From NCBI RefSeq assembly GCF_001650025.1, contig NZ_LVVY01000086.1, positions 1 to 64,000 of the forward strand: a stretch of DNA of 64,000 nt, given 5' to 3'. Source of the stretch: Devosia elaeis. GTDB lineage: Bacteria; Pseudomonadota; Alphaproteobacteria; Rhizobiales; Devosiaceae. Under the pieces are notes generated by a model. It was not told where the DNA came from. It ran no database searches and was given only the letters and a program-made list of their open reading frames with translations. Made by a program: the position numbers and the translations under genes. Each line of letters opens with the position of its first letter. The stretch's first letter is position 1. Shown here piece by piece: positions 1 through 8,870 of the stretch.

Positions 1-58
1 CCGGCACCGAGGCGAAGCTCGCCCCATGCCGCAGCCTTCGAGGCGGCGGCAAAGCCGC

Positions 59-118
59 AAAATCCTTCCGGTGGAAGGATTTTAGCAGAGAAGGCCATGC
101 GACCTATGGTCGAATGGC
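59..118. repeat. composite double-hairpin repeat, copy A
   Basis: Two hairpins lie in tandem. The first is a perfect 11-bp stem, AAAATCCTTCC (59-69) with GGAAGGATTTT (73-83). The second (94-118) pairs GCCAT with ATGGC and GACC with GGTC around a TAT loop. The same layout, a hairpin then TTTAG then a GACC-TAT-GGTC hairpin, recurs at 46211-46266, so this is a dispersed family. It lies downstream of the uxuA stop and could end that transcript. Nothing else was recognised in 1-196. Confidence 0.7.
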
Positions 119-196
119 AGAGGCGAAGGCACAAAGTGAAACCGCAAGCCAGATGGCCGGGCGGCGCTTTGCCATGCCCGGCCCTTCTTGCGCGTC

Positions 197-1417
197 TCAG
201 CGCCCCCCCAGCCCCCATTCGGCATGCTCCAGGGCTGTCATCACGCCGCGCAATTCCGCCAGCCCCTTCATGCGGCCGATGGTTGGATAGCCCGGCTGCG
301 AGCGCCGCCCCAGATCGTCGAGAATGTCCTGCCCATGATCCGGGCGCATCGGGATTTGCCAATCCTTGCGGCCCTCCGCCTTGCGGCGGCGCTCCTCGCG
401 GATCACTGCGGCGATCACCGCCACCATGTCGGTATCCCCGCCCAGATGCTCGGCCTCGTAGAACGAGCCGGCAATGTCGTCATTGTCCCGCTTCACATTG
501 CGCAGATGCAGGAAATGGATTTTCGGCCCGAAGCGCTCGACCATGCCGGGCAGGTCGTTGTCCGGCCGCGCGCCCAGTGAGCCCGTGCAGAAGGTCATGC
601 CGCTGGCCGGGCTGTCCACGGCATCGAGGATGAGCTTGTAGTCTTCCTCGGTCGACATGATGCGCGGCAGGCCGAGCAGCGCGAATGGCGGATCGTCGGG
701 ATGACAGCAGAGCCGCAGCCCCAGATCCTCGGCCGTGGGCACCACCTCTTCGAGAAAATCGATGAAATGGGCCCGCAATTGCTCGCGGCTGATCGCGCCA
801 TATTCGTCCAGATGCGCCTGTACGTCGGTCAGCGTCATGGATTCGGTCGAGCCCGGCAGGCCCATGGTGACATTGCGGGCCAGCTGCTTCTTGTCGTCCT
901 CGTCCATCGCCTCGAAGCGGCGTCCGGCTTCGTCGGCAATGGCATTGGTGAAATCGGCCGCGGCGCCCGGGCGCTGCAGGATATGAATGTCGAAGGCGGC
1001 GAAATCGTTGATGTCGAACCGCATGCACGATCCGCCATGCGCCACGGTCCAGCGCAGGTCGGTCCGCGTCCAGTCCAGCACCGGCATGAAATTGTAACAG
1101 ATGGTCTCGATGCCGCTATCGGCCAGGTGCTTGATGGACACCTTGTAATTGGCGATATGCTCGCGCCAATCGCCCTTCTGCTTCTTGATATCCTCGCTCA
1201 CCGGCAGGCTTTCCACCACGTCCCAGGTCAGCCCCGATGCGGTGCCGTCCTTGCGCGTGGCGATCTCCTGGTGGCGCTTGGCGATTTCCTCCGGGGTCCA
1301 CACCACGCCATTAGGCACATGATGCAGGGCGCTGACCACGCCCACGGCGCCTACCTGGGTGATGTCGTCGATGCTGGTGAGGTCCTTGGGGCCAAACCAC
1401 CGCCACGTCTGTCGCAA
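197..1417 (-). CDS. uxuA: mannonate dehydratase UxuA
   Basis: Dehydrates D-mannonate to 2-keto-3-deoxy-D-gluconate in the cytoplasmic glucuronate branch of hexuronate catabolism. The 406-residue product begins with the family's RQTWRWFGP block and carries the NFMPVLDWTRTDL, CCHPDDPP and FCTGSLG segments typical of UxuA, which bind the metal and substrate. The E. coli enzyme is about 394 residues. I start at TTG 1417 because GGAG lies 7 nt upstream and the conserved N-terminus begins there. The frame stays open to 1600, but that part has no family similarity and overlaps DUF4326. It follows the TRIC and DUF4326 genes by 43 bp on the same strand and may be cotranscribed. Its product is the same compound made by kduI/kduD just upstream. 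Confidence 0.93.
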   Translation of the reverse strand: MRQTWRWFGPKDLTSIDDITQVGAVGVVSALHHVPNGVVWTPEEIAKRHQEIATRKDGTASGLTWDVVESLPVSEDIKKQKGDWREHIANYKVSIKHLADSGIETICYNFMPVLDWTRTDLRWTVAHGGSCMRFDINDFAAFDIHILQRPGAAADFTNAIADEAGRRFEAMDEDDKKQLARNVTMGLPGSTESMTLTDVQAHLDEYGAISREQLRAHFIDFLEEVVPTAEDLGLRLCCHPDDPPFALLGLPRIMSTEEDYKLILDAVDSPASGMTFCTGSLGARPDNDLPGMVERFGPKIHFLHLRNVKRDNDDIAGSFYEAEHLGGDTDMVAVIAAVIREERRRKAEGRKDWQIPMRPDHGQDILDDLGRRSQPGYPTIGRMKGLAELRGVMTALEHAEWGLGGR

Positions 1418-1460
1418 CTTGAAACTCCGTCTGAAATCGAGAGATAGAAGGGATGCCGGC

Positions 1461-1808
1461 TCAGTCGTTGGCCAGCGCGAGAAGTGTGTCCACATGGCAG
1501 GGCGTGCCGGCCCGGCACCAGCAGGCCAGGTTCTTGCCGGCCAGCGCGTCATGGATATCCTGGCGGGATGGGCGGGGCCGGTCGGCCTCGATCTCCCCAT
1601 TCATCCAGCGCCCGTGACGCGCCACGGCCTCGGCCTGGGCGGCGGCCTTGTCGAGCCCGGTTTCGGCCATCACTGCCGCGATGGTGAAGGGATTGCCCCA
1701 GGGGCCTGGCCGGGCCACCGATTGCGCCGGCAAGCCATTGATGGCGTGGGAGACCGCCTGCAGATCAAAGCCCGCCCGCCGTGACAAGACAATCCGTACC
1801 GGCCTCAT
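1461..1808 (-). CDS. DUF4326 family protein
   Basis: Small 115-residue cytoplasmic protein of unknown function. It has the DUF4326 pattern: a PGPWGNPF block near residue 38 and a C-terminal CWCRAGTPCHVDTL block whose Cys, Trp and His residues look like a metal or substrate site. ATG 1808 overlaps the stop of the upstream TRIC gene as ATGA, which implies translational coupling and fixes the start. The frame is open much further upstream (to 3095), but that part is antisense to other genes. Function is not inferable beyond the family. The pairing with a cation channel gene is the only contextual clue. Confidence 0.8.
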   Translation of the reverse strand: MRPVRIVLSRRAGFDLQAVSHAINGLPAQSVARPGPWGNPFTIAAVMAETGLDKAAAQAEAVARHGRWMNGEIEADRPRPSRQDIHDALAGKNLACWCRAGTPCHVDTLLALAND

Positions 1809-2422
1809 TTGCGCATCTCCCGGTCGTAGACGAATTTGGGCATTTCCCAGTTGAAGACCAGCGCCAGGAAACGCAGCGTGAAGCCGATAATGACGGACGC
1901 CAGGATCATCAGATTGTCGGGCAGCCCCGCGGTCAGGCCGAGGAAATAGATCGTCCCGGTAATCATCGACACCGTGGCGTAAAGCTCGCCCCGGAAAATC
2001 AGTGGAATGTCGTTGCACAGCACGTCGCGCAGAATGCCGCCCGCCGTCCCCGTCACCATGCCGGCCACGATGACGATGATCGGATGCACCCCCGCTTCCA
2101 TGCCGATATTGCAGCCGATGACCGTGAACACCACCAGCCCCAATGCGTCCAGCAGCAGGAAGGGCCATTTCAGCCGGTCCACCAGCCGCGCCAGCGGGAT
2201 GGTAAGCAGGGCCGCGCCGCAGACCAGCAGCAGAAGATAGGGATTTTCCACCCAGACCAGCGGATAATGATCGAGCAGGATATCCCGCAAGGTGCCCCCG
2301 CCCAAAGCGGTGACGCAGGCGATGAGGCAGACGCCGAACCAGTCCATATTCCGCCGCCCCGCGGCAAGGGCCGCCGTCATCGCTTCGGCCGCGATGGCGA
2401 TGTAGAAGGCTATCAACAACAT
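1805..2422 (-). CDS. TRIC-type trimeric cation channel (UPF0126/YadS-like)
   Basis: Inner-membrane protein of 205 residues with about seven hydrophobic segments and an internal duplication. Each half carries a GGxLRD motif (GGGTLRDILL and AGGILRDVLC), the hallmark of bacterial TRIC/UPF0126 proteins, which form trimeric potassium-permeable channels. The start at 2422 has GAGGG about 8 nt upstream. It diverges from the M15-like gene at 2514 and its last four bases overlap DUF4326. Family assignment is firm. The physiological ion and role here are unknown. Confidence 0.88.
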   Translation of the reverse strand: MLLIAFYIAIAAEAMTAALAAGRRNMDWFGVCLIACVTALGGGTLRDILLDHYPLVWVENPYLLLLVCGAALLTIPLARLVDRLKWPFLLLDALGLVVFTVIGCNIGMEAGVHPIIVIVAGMVTGTAGGILRDVLCNDIPLIFRGELYATVSMITGTIYFLGLTAGLPDNLMILASVIIGFTLRFLALVFNWEMPKFVYDREMRK

Positions 2423-2513
2423 GGCGCATTCCCTCGAAGCCGTCGAAACCGGGTTGCCCCGGCCGCGTTACGCCACCAGCATGTGCCCTTCTCGACCCGA
2501 TGAGGCAAGCATT

Positions 2514-3134
2514 ATGCGCCAGCCCCGTTCCGTCCGCGCCCTCGAAGATTTCGGCCGCGTCCGGCTCAGCGACAACTTCTTCATGCGTGATTTCCTCTAT
2601 TCGGAAATCGCGGCCATCAATGGCTTCCGGAACCTGCCCGATGACCCCGACCTGGCCATCGCCGCCGGAACCGAACTCTGCGTCCAATTGCTCGAACCCT
2701 TGCAGGAAAGGTTCGGTCGCATTTCGGTGCGCTCGGCCTATCGCTCGCCCCAGGTCAACGGCTTCGGCAATGCCAACAAGCTCAGCTGCGGCAGCAATGA
2801 AAGTAATTTCGCCGGTCATATCTGGGACAGGCGAAATGCCGCCGGCCATATGGGCGCCACCGCCTGCATCGTGGTCAACCGCTTCATTCCCTATTACGAG
2901 ACAAGCGGGGATTGGGAAGCCATGGCCTGGTGGGTACACGACCACCTGCCCTATGACGAGATGGAATTCTTCCCCCGCTACGCCGCCTTCAACCTCGCCT
3001 GGAGCGAGGCCCCGGAACGGCGCATATCCAGTTTCATCCCGCCACGCCGTGGCGTTCTCACCAAACCCGGAATGCACAATTGGCAAGAACGTCATGACAG
3101 CGCCTATGCAGCCATGCTGGCCGCGTTGGACTAA
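2514..3134 (+). CDS. conserved hypothetical protein, peptidase M15-like fold with altered active site
   Basis: A 206-residue protein with no predicted signal peptide. The middle resembles M15-type D-Ala-D-Ala peptidases: a VRSAYRSP segment, then a GHIWDRRNAAGHMGATACIVV segment, then a C-terminal HDHLPYDEMEFFP block. In true M15 enzymes the second block reads H-x2-G-x-A-x-D. Here the metal-binding Asp position is hydrophobic, so activity as a peptidase is doubtful. I start at ATG 2514, where similarity begins. An upstream ATG at 2421 would add 31 residues that overlap the divergent TRIC start. It overlaps the cupin gene tail to tail by 4 bp. M15 kinship is my inference and is uncertain. Confidence 0.6.
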   Translation: MRQPRSVRALEDFGRVRLSDNFFMRDFLYSEIAAINGFRNLPDDPDLAIAAGTELCVQLLEPLQERFGRISVRSAYRSPQVNGFGNANKLSCGSNESNFAGHIWDRRNAAGHMGATACIVVNRFIPYYETSGDWEAMAWWVHDHLPYDEMEFFPRYAAFNLAWSEAPERRISSFIPPRRGVLTKPGMHNWQERHDSAYAAMLAALD

Positions 3135-3466
3135 AGGAAATCGGCGCGGTGCGGCGTGAACACGTCGACCAGCCTTCCCTTTTCCAGTGCCACCACGCCA
3201 TGGACGAGATTGGGCGGCACGATGAAGCTGCCACCCTGCCCGACGATCTCGGTTACCCCGTCAATGGTCACTTCGAAACGGCCTTCGGCGACATAGCTCA
3301 CCTGGATATGGGGGTGGCTATGCGGCGCGCCGACGGCGCCCTTCTCGAAGCCGAACTCCACCTGCATCAGTTCCGGCGTATGGATCAGCACGCGGCGGGT
3401 ATTGCCGGGCGCCAGCTCGGTCCATTCGGTTTCGTTCGGTTGAGCGAAGAACTTCTGTTCGGTCAT
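3131..3466 (-). CDS. kdgF: KdgF-like cupin, uronate ring-opening
   Basis: Single-domain cupin of 111 residues. KdgF converts unsaturated uronates released from pectin or alginate into the linear ketouronate that KduI uses. Seen here: the metal-binding cluster H49-S-H51-P-H53 followed by Gln55, and His89 in a PPNLVHG block, as in KdgF. It is the last gene of the TRAP-GntR-kduI-kduD run, 3 bp after kduD, which supports this role. Cupins are hard to separate by sequence alone, so the specific name rests partly on context. Its stop overlaps the convergent gene at 2514-3134. Confidence 0.7.
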   Translation of the reverse strand: MTEQKFFAQPNETEWTELAPGNTRRVLIHTPELMQVEFGFEKGAVGAPHSHPHIQVSYVAEGRFEVTIDGVTEIVGQGGSFIVPPNLVHGVVALEKGRLVDVFTPHRADFL

Positions 3467-3469
3467 GAT

Positions 3470-4231
3470 CTACCTCGCAAGCCAGCCGCCATCGACCGGG
3501 ATGACGGCGCCGTGCATGTAAGTGGAGGCGGGGGCGAGCAGGAACACTGCCGCATCGCCGATATCGGATGGAACGCCCCAGCGGCCCGCCGGAATGCGCC
3601 CCAGGATGGAGGCCGAACGATCGGGATCATTGCGCAGGGCTTCGGTATTGTTGGTTTCGATATAGCCTGGCGCGATGGCGTTCACATTGATGCCCCGGGC
3701 CGCCCATTCATTGGCCAGCAACCTCGTGATGCCGAGCACGCCGCTCTTGGACGCCGTATAGCTCGCCACGCGGATGCCCCCCTGGAAGCTCAGCATCGAG
3801 GCGATATTGACGATGCGGGCGCCCCGCCCCGCCTCCAGCGCCTTGCGCCCAAGCGACTGGCAGAGGAAGAACATCGTCTTGAGATTGATGTCCATCACCG
3901 CATCCCAATCGTCCTCGGTGAAATCCACCGCATCGACGCGCTTGATGATGCCGGCATTGTTGACCAGCCCGTCGATCGGACCATGCTGGTCCCAGGCCGC
4001 CTCGAACATGGCCTGTGCCTCCCGGGTGGAACCGAGATCGGCGCGCACTTCCGCAAAATCCGCGCCCTGTCCGGCCATCAGCGAGGCCGTCTCCGCCATG
4101 CCGGAGCGGCCGACGCCGATCACCTTGCCACCCGCCCGGCCGATCGACAGGGCAATGCCCTGCCCGATGCCGGTATTGGCCCCGGTCACCATGACCGTCT
4201 TGCCGGAAAGCCCGAAACTGGTGAGATCCAT
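3470..4231 (-). CDS. kduD: 2-dehydro-3-deoxy-D-gluconate 5-dehydrogenase KduD
   Basis: Short-chain dehydrogenase of 253 residues. It reduces 2,5-diketo-3-deoxygluconate to 2-keto-3-deoxygluconate with NAD(P)H. The cofactor motif TGANTGIG is at about 16-23, NNAG at 91-94, and the catalytic triad Ser145, Tyr158, Lys162 sits in the characteristic MLSFQGGIRVASYTASKS context that separates KduD from other SDRs. Its ATG overlaps the kduI stop by one base (TGATG), so the two are translationally coupled. Together with uxuA all routes here end at 2-keto-3-deoxygluconate. The kinase and aldolase that follow are not in the window. Confidence 0.93.
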   Translation of the reverse strand: MDLTSFGLSGKTVMVTGANTGIGQGIALSIGRAGGKVIGVGRSGMAETASLMAGQGADFAEVRADLGSTREAQAMFEAAWDQHGPIDGLVNNAGIIKRVDAVDFTEDDWDAVMDINLKTMFFLCQSLGRKALEAGRGARIVNIASMLSFQGGIRVASYTASKSGVLGITRLLANEWAARGINVNAIAPGYIETNNTEALRNDPDRSASILGRIPAGRWGVPSDIGDAAVFLLAPASTYMHGAVIPVDGGWLAR

Positions 4232-5061
4232 CAGCGCAGCTCGTCCATGCCGACCTTCTCGACATCGGTATAGTCGATGTTATCCCCGGCCATCGCCCAT
4301 ATGAAAGTATAGGCCCCGGTTCCGGCGCCGCTATGGATCGACCAGGGAGGGGAAATGATGGCCTGCTCATTGCGCACGATCAGGTGCCGGGTTTCGTCCG
4401 GCTCGCCCATCAGGTGCATCACGAAGGCATCCGGTTGCAGGTCGAAATAGAGATAGGCCTCCATGCGCCGGTCATGCACATGCGCCGGCATGGTGTTCCA
4501 GACCGAACCCGGCGCGAACTGGGTGAGCCCCACCACGAGCTGGCAGGTTTTGACGCTGTCCGCATTCACATATTGGTAGATCGACCGCTCGTTCGCCGTC
4601 GTGCTGCTGCCCATGTCGAGCCGCTTTGCCCCGCTTTGCTGCAACAAGGTCGTGGGATGGCTGGCATGGGCCGGCGCGCTCAGCAGGTAATATTTCGCGC
4701 CATTGCCGGCAAAGCGCACATCCTTGGCGCCCATGCCCACATAGAGCATGTCGCGCAGGCCGACGGCATGGTCGACGCCATCCACCGTAATGGTCCCCGC
4801 CGCGCCGATATTGACCGCGATCAGCTCGCGCCGGTCGAGGAAATTGGCCGTGCCGGTCGGCTTGATGGTTTCGAGCACCAAAGCGCCGGCCTCAGGCACG
4901 GCGCCGCCCACCGCCATGCGGTCGTAATGGGTATAGGTCCAGCGGACCTGCCCCGCGACGAACAGATCGTCGATCAGGAAGTTCTCCCGCAATTCGCCGG
5001 TGCCCATGCCCGCGGCGCTGATCGGGTCGATGGCAAAGCGGATGTCGAATTCGGTGCTCAT
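4231..5061 (-). CDS. kduI: 5-keto-4-deoxyuronate isomerase KduI
   Basis: Isomerises 5-keto-4-deoxyuronate to 2,5-diketo-3-deoxygluconate. The 276-residue product matches the family length. The zinc ligands are all present: His194, His196, Glu201 and His243, each two positions earlier than in E. coli KduI. It starts 2 bp after the GntR regulator stop and overlaps kduD by one base, so it is inside a single operon with the TRAP transporter. The set indicates growth on pectin- or alginate-derived unsaturated uronides. Confidence 0.95.
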   Translation of the reverse strand: MSTEFDIRFAIDPISAAGMGTGELRENFLIDDLFVAGQVRWTYTHYDRMAVGGAVPEAGALVLETIKPTGTANFLDRRELIAVNIGAAGTITVDGVDHAVGLRDMLYVGMGAKDVRFAGNGAKYYLLSAPAHASHPTTLLQQSGAKRLDMGSSTTANERSIYQYVNADSVKTCQLVVGLTQFAPGSVWNTMPAHVHDRRMEAYLYFDLQPDAFVMHLMGEPDETRHLIVRNEQAIISPPWSIHSGAGTGAYTFIWAMAGDNIDYTDVEKVGMDELR

Positions 5062-5063
5062 AT

Positions 5064-5813
5064 TCAGGTCCTAACTGGTCGGGCATTCTCGGCCAGGCGG
5101 CTGCGATACCGGTCCTGGCTGCGTGAAAGGTGGTCGCGCATCGCCTCGCGCGCGGCGTCGGCATCGCTGGCGGATATGGCCTCCAGGATGCGGCGGTGCT
5201 CGGCATGAAGGCCAACCTGGTATTCGTAGGTCAGCACGCTGTCCGTCCCCCAGGGCGAGGCGACGTCACAGGGAATGGTGCGGCTGCCCAGCGCATCCAG
5301 CACCTCGATATAGAAGGGATTGTTGGTCGCTTCGGCCACCGCGCGGTGGAAGGCGAAATCGGTCTTTCCCGTCGGATTGCCTTTTTCCAACAGGCGTCCG
5401 AACTCATTCCAGGCCTCGTGGATCGCCGCCTCCTGGCTGCTGGAGCGCCGCTGCGCCGCCAGGCCCGCCGATTCGATTTCGATCCCGATACGCACTTCGA
5501 GCACGTTGAGGGCCACCGAGATCTTGTTGGAGCGTTCCCCGGCAATGCTGCTGAATGCCGAACCGGCCTGCGGCATGACGAAAACGCCGGCCCCCTGGCG
5601 CGGCTGCACCATGCCATCGGCCGCCAGCGCGGCGATGGCCTCGCGGACCACCGTGCGGCTGACGCCGAAATGCTTGGAAAGCTGGCTTTCCGTGGGCAAT
5701 TTCTCGCCCGGCCCCACTTCACCGGCGCCGATGCGCTTGCGTAGCGCATCGACGATCATGTCAGCCAGTTTGGGCCTGCGGGCCGGCGGCGGAGTAGCCT
5801 CGATCATGGACAC
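5064..5813 (-). CDS. GntR-family regulator, FCD (FadR) type
   Basis: Transcription factor of 249 residues. The N-terminal winged helix-turn-helix spans about residues 15-85 (LPTESQLSKHFGVSRTVVREA) and an FCD ligand-binding domain follows, with the FHRAVAEATNNPFY and EHRRILEAI helices that carry metal-binding His residues. It is placed inside the operon, 4 bp after dctM and 2 bp before kduI, so it probably controls its own operon in response to a uronate intermediate. A matching palindrome lies in front of dctP at 8810-8836. GTG 5813 has AGGTGA 4 nt upstream. ATG 5807 is an alternative two codons in. Confidence 0.9.
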   Translation of the reverse strand: MSMIEATPPPARRPKLADMIVDALRKRIGAGEVGPGEKLPTESQLSKHFGVSRTVVREAIAALAADGMVQPRQGAGVFVMPQAGSAFSSIAGERSNKISVALNVLEVRIGIEIESAGLAAQRRSSSQEAAIHEAWNEFGRLLEKGNPTGKTDFAFHRAVAEATNNPFYIEVLDALGSRTIPCDVASPWGTDSVLTYEYQVGLHAEHRRILEAISASDADAAREAMRDHLSRSQDRYRSRLAENARPVRT

Positions 5814-5817
5814 GGCA

Positions 5818-7098
5818 TCACCTGAACAGGCTCGGCAACCAGAGCGACAGCGCCGGGATATAGGTCACGAGCCCCAGCACGATCAGCCCGGCCACGTAGA
5901 ACGGCCACACGCTGCGCATCGCCGTCCAGATCGATATCTTGCCCACGGCCGCCGCCACGAACTGCACCGGCCCCAGGGGCGGCGTGTTCAGCCCGATGCC
6001 CAGATTGAGGATCATGATCACGCCGAAATGCACCGGATCGACGCCGAATTTCTGCACCATGGGCAGGAAAATCGGCGTGGTGATGATGATCAGCGGCCCC
6101 ATGTCCATGAAGGTGCCGAGCAACAGCAGCAACACGTTGATCAGCAGCAGCACCATGATCGGGTCGGTGGTGAGCGTGGAGATGAGATCGGTCAGGATGG
6201 GCGCGACCCTGAGATAGGCCATGAGCCAGCCGAAAGAGGCCGCCGCGCCGATGATGAACAGGACCATCGAGGTCGTGCGCACCGCACCGAGGACCGAGTG
6301 CACGAACTCGCTCCAGGTAAGAGACCGGTAGACAAGCAAGGTCACCAGCAGGGCGTAGATAACCGCGATGCAGGAACTTTCCGTGGCCGTGAACACGCCC
6401 GAGCGCACGCCGCCGAAGATGATTGCGATCAGCATGAGCCCCGGAATGGACACGAGGAAATATTGAAACGCCTTGTAGAAGCCGGGAAAGGGCTCGGTCG
6501 GATAGCCGCGCTTCACCGCCACGACATAGGCGGTGATGCCCAGCGCCACGGCCAGCAGGAGGCCCGGAATGATCCCTGCGGTGAACAGGTCCGCAATGGA
6601 AATGCGCCCCCCGCCCGACAGCGAATAGATGATCATGTTGTGGCTGGGCGGCAGCAGCAGGGCGATCAGGGCCGCCATCGAGGTGACGTTCACCGCATAA
6701 TCGGCGCCATAGCCCCGCGCCTTCATCTGCGGGATCATGATGCCGCCCACGGCCGCGGCTTCGGCCACGGCCGAACCGGAAATGCCGCCGAACAGGGTCG
6801 ATGCGGCGACGTTGACCTGTCCGAGGCCCCCGCGCACATGCCCGATGATGGCGCCGGCGAAGGAAATGATGCGCGCCGCGATTCCGCCGCGCATCATCAG
6901 GTCGCCGGCGAAGATGAAGAAGGGAATGGCCAGCAGCGTGAAGCCGGCAAGGCCGGAATTGAGCTGCTGGAACACCACGATGGCCGGGCGGCCGAGATAG
7001 ACGATGGTGGCGAAGCTTGCGATACCGAGACAGAAGGCGATGGGCGTACCCACCATCATCAGGGCGGTGAAGACACCGAAAAGAATCCAGTATTCCAT
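5818..7098 (-). CDS. dctM: TRAP transporter large permease DctM
   Basis: Integral membrane subunit of 426 residues with about twelve hydrophobic segments, the sodium-coupled transport domain of a TRAP system. The PPSHNMIIYSLSGG and LGIGLNTPPLGP loops correspond to the paired re-entrant loops seen in DctM/SiaM proteins. It lies 6 bp after dctQ and 4 bp before the GntR gene. Given the neighbours, the cargo is most likely a hexuronate or a pectin-derived uronide. That substrate is inferred from context, not from sequence. Confidence 0.93.
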   Translation of the reverse strand: MEYWILFGVFTALMMVGTPIAFCLGIASFATIVYLGRPAIVVFQQLNSGLAGFTLLAIPFFIFAGDLMMRGGIAARIISFAGAIIGHVRGGLGQVNVAASTLFGGISGSAVAEAAAVGGIMIPQMKARGYGADYAVNVTSMAALIALLLPPSHNMIIYSLSGGGRISIADLFTAGIIPGLLLAVALGITAYVVAVKRGYPTEPFPGFYKAFQYFLVSIPGLMLIAIIFGGVRSGVFTATESSCIAVIYALLVTLLVYRSLTWSEFVHSVLGAVRTTSMVLFIIGAAASFGWLMAYLRVAPILTDLISTLTTDPIMVLLLINVLLLLLGTFMDMGPLIIITTPIFLPMVQKFGVDPVHFGVIMILNLGIGLNTPPLGPVQFVAAAVGKISIWTAMRSVWPFYVAGLIVLGLVTYIPALSLWLPSLFR

Positions 7099-7104
7099 TG
7101 GCGA

Positions 7105-7629
7105 TCAGGCCTCGGTCACGAGTTCAGCAGGCGGCTCGTCGACGGGCTCGCCGGCAAGGCGCAGCAAAATGCGCTCGAGGGCGTAAAGACACATCAGGAA
7201 GCCGGAAATGACGATGGGGAGATAGGTCATGGTCTGCGGCACATGCAGGACCGGAATGTTGACGCTCCAGCCGCGAATGGCCAATTGGCCCCCGTAAAAG
7301 ATCATGCCGAAGGCGAAGGCGAAAACGGCGATGTCGCTGATCACGCGCAGTGCGCCCTTAGCGCCCTTCGGCAGCACATAGAGCAGCACGTCGAATCCCA
7401 TGTGGAAATTCTCGCGCACGCCCACGGCCGCCCCCAGAAAGACGAACCAGCTCATCAGCATGATGGCTGCGCCTTCCGTCCAGGAGGGCGAGGCATTGAC
7501 GATGAAACGCATATAGACCTGGAACGCGACGATCGCGGTCATCGCCACCAGGCCGAAGCCTGCCAGCCAGAGCGCCGCATTGGAGGTGGCGCGCAGCACG
7601 CCGCTGACAGGCAAAAGCCATTGTCTCAC
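7105..7629 (-). CDS. dctQ: TRAP transporter small permease DctQ
   Basis: Small membrane subunit of 174 residues with four hydrophobic helices, the usual DctQ topology. It carries the W-x-E-G motif (PSWTEGAAIMLMSWFVFLGA) common in DctQ proteins and the downstream VRENFHMGFDVL segment. It sits between the binding-protein gene (57 bp gap) and dctM (6 bp gap). It would form the permease with DctM. Confidence 0.9.
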   Translation of the reverse strand: MRQWLLPVSGVLRATSNAALWLAGFGLVAMTAIVAFQVYMRFIVNASPSWTEGAAIMLMSWFVFLGAAVGVRENFHMGFDVLLYVLPKGAKGALRVISDIAVFAFAFGMIFYGGQLAIRGWSVNIPVLHVPQTMTYLPIVISGFLMCLYALERILLRLAGEPVDEPPAELVTEA

Positions 7630-7686
7630 GAAGAAGTCCTCCGAATTGAGAAACCGGGCCGGCTCTCACCGGCCCGGAATGGTCGA

Positions 7687-8667
7687 TCAGCCTTCAGTGG
7701 CCTGGATGCGGGCAACCAGATCCTGCAGAGCCGGGTCGGTGACATACTTGTCGTAGACCGGCTTCATCGCTTCGATGAACGGCGCCTTATCGACTTCGTT
7801 GATTTTGACACCGAGCGCCTCGATTGCGGCCTTGGATTCGCGTTCCGCGGCCTGCCAGAGCTCGCGCTGGTATGCGACCGATTCCTTGGCCGCTTCACGC
7901 ATGGCAGCCTGGTCCTCGGGGGTGAGACCATCCCAGATCACCTTCGAGACCACCAGCACTTCGGGCACCATCAGGTGCTCGTTGAGCGAGTAATACTTGG
8001 CGACCTCGGCATGGCCGGCCGTGTCGAAGCTGGGATAATTGTTCTCGGCGCCGTCGATAACGCCGGTCTGGATACCCGAATAGACTTCGCCATAGGGCAT
8101 CGGCGTGGCATTGCCGCCCAGAGCGGCGACCATGTCCACGAAAATATCCGAGCCCATGACGCGGAACTTCATACCTTCCATGTCGGCCACCGAATTGATC
8201 GGCTTGGAGCTGTTATAGAAGGAGCGGGCACCGCCGTCGTAATAGGTCAGGGCCACGACATCCACAGCCTCGAAAGCCGCCAGGATTTCGTCGCCGATCG
8301 GGCCATCGAGCACGTTGTGGAAGTGCTCGGTGGACCGGAAGATATAGGGCAACTGGGTGACGGTGGCTTCCGGAACCTGGGTGCCGAAGGCCCCGATCGA
8401 AATGCGGTTGAGATCGATCACGCCGAACTGGGTCTGCTCGATCGTATCGGCTTCCTGTCCGAGCTGGGCGGAGTGGAACACTTCGACCGTGTACCGGCCG
8501 TCGGTCTTTTCGCTCAGCAATTCGCCGAACCTCTTCACCGCTTCGACAGTCGGATAGCCATCGGGATGGGTATCGGACGAACGCAGCACCGTTTGGGCAC
8601 TGGCGGCCGACACCATCAGGCTGGACGCAATGACGGCGGCGGCCGCCATCTTAGGCAGATGAAACAT
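7687..8667 (-). CDS. dctP: TRAP transporter solute-binding protein DctP
   Basis: Periplasmic binding protein of 326 residues. A signal peptide covers about residues 1-24 (ends SAASAQ). The body shows DctP features: [13 protein letters not shown] near residue 65 and the conserved Arg of the RVMGSDIF region that binds a substrate carboxylate. Start ATG 8667 has a strong GGGAGGA site 6 nt upstream. The frame is open to 8847, but that extension lacks a ribosome-binding site and would destroy the signal peptide. First gene of the uronate operon. The carboxylate ligand is probably a uronate, by context. Confidence 0.93.
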   Translation of the reverse strand: MFHLPKMAAAAVIASSLMVSAASAQTVLRSSDTHPDGYPTVEAVKRFGELLSEKTDGRYTVEVFHSAQLGQEADTIEQTQFGVIDLNRISIGAFGTQVPEATVTQLPYIFRSTEHFHNVLDGPIGDEILAAFEAVDVVALTYYDGGARSFYNSSKPINSVADMEGMKFRVMGSDIFVDMVAALGGNATPMPYGEVYSGIQTGVIDGAENNYPSFDTAGHAEVAKYYSLNEHLMVPEVLVVSKVIWDGLTPEDQAAMREAAKESVAYQRELWQAAERESKAAIEALGVKINEVDKAPFIEAMKPVYDKYVTDPALQDLVARIQATEG

Positions 8668-8782
8668 GAAATCCTCCCAAATTTTCCTCCAACGGCCAGC
8701 AACTCCCCGCTGACAGGCCGTTCCGGTGAGCTGACCCACCGCCGATCGGCCCTCCAAGGCGGAAACCCGATCCAGGGCAAAA

Positions 8783-8836
8783 CTGGTATGGAAGTTAAAA
8801 AGACAAGTCAACATACAATTACTCGTATGTTGTATG
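8783..8836 (-). promoter_or_regulatory. operator and promoter candidate of the TRAP-kdu operon
   Basis: A strong inverted repeat lies 143 bp before dctP: AACATAC (8810-8816) with GTATGTT (8825-8831), and overlapping it CATACAA (8812-8818) with TTGTATG (8830-8836). On the minus strand the repeat overlaps a TTGACT -35 candidate (8806-8811). The -10 about 17 bp on (TACCAG) is poor. A and T richness contrasts with the flanks. This fits a site for the FCD regulator encoded in the operon. Binding is inferred. Confidence 0.55.
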
Positions 8837-8870
8837 ATGAATCTCAAGCTCTAGTTCCGCCGCCGGCAGG

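Noticed and set aside
2421-2513. Longer N-terminus for the M15-like protein from ATG 2421
   Set aside because: It would overlap the divergent TRIC start codon and has no similarity to the rest of the protein.
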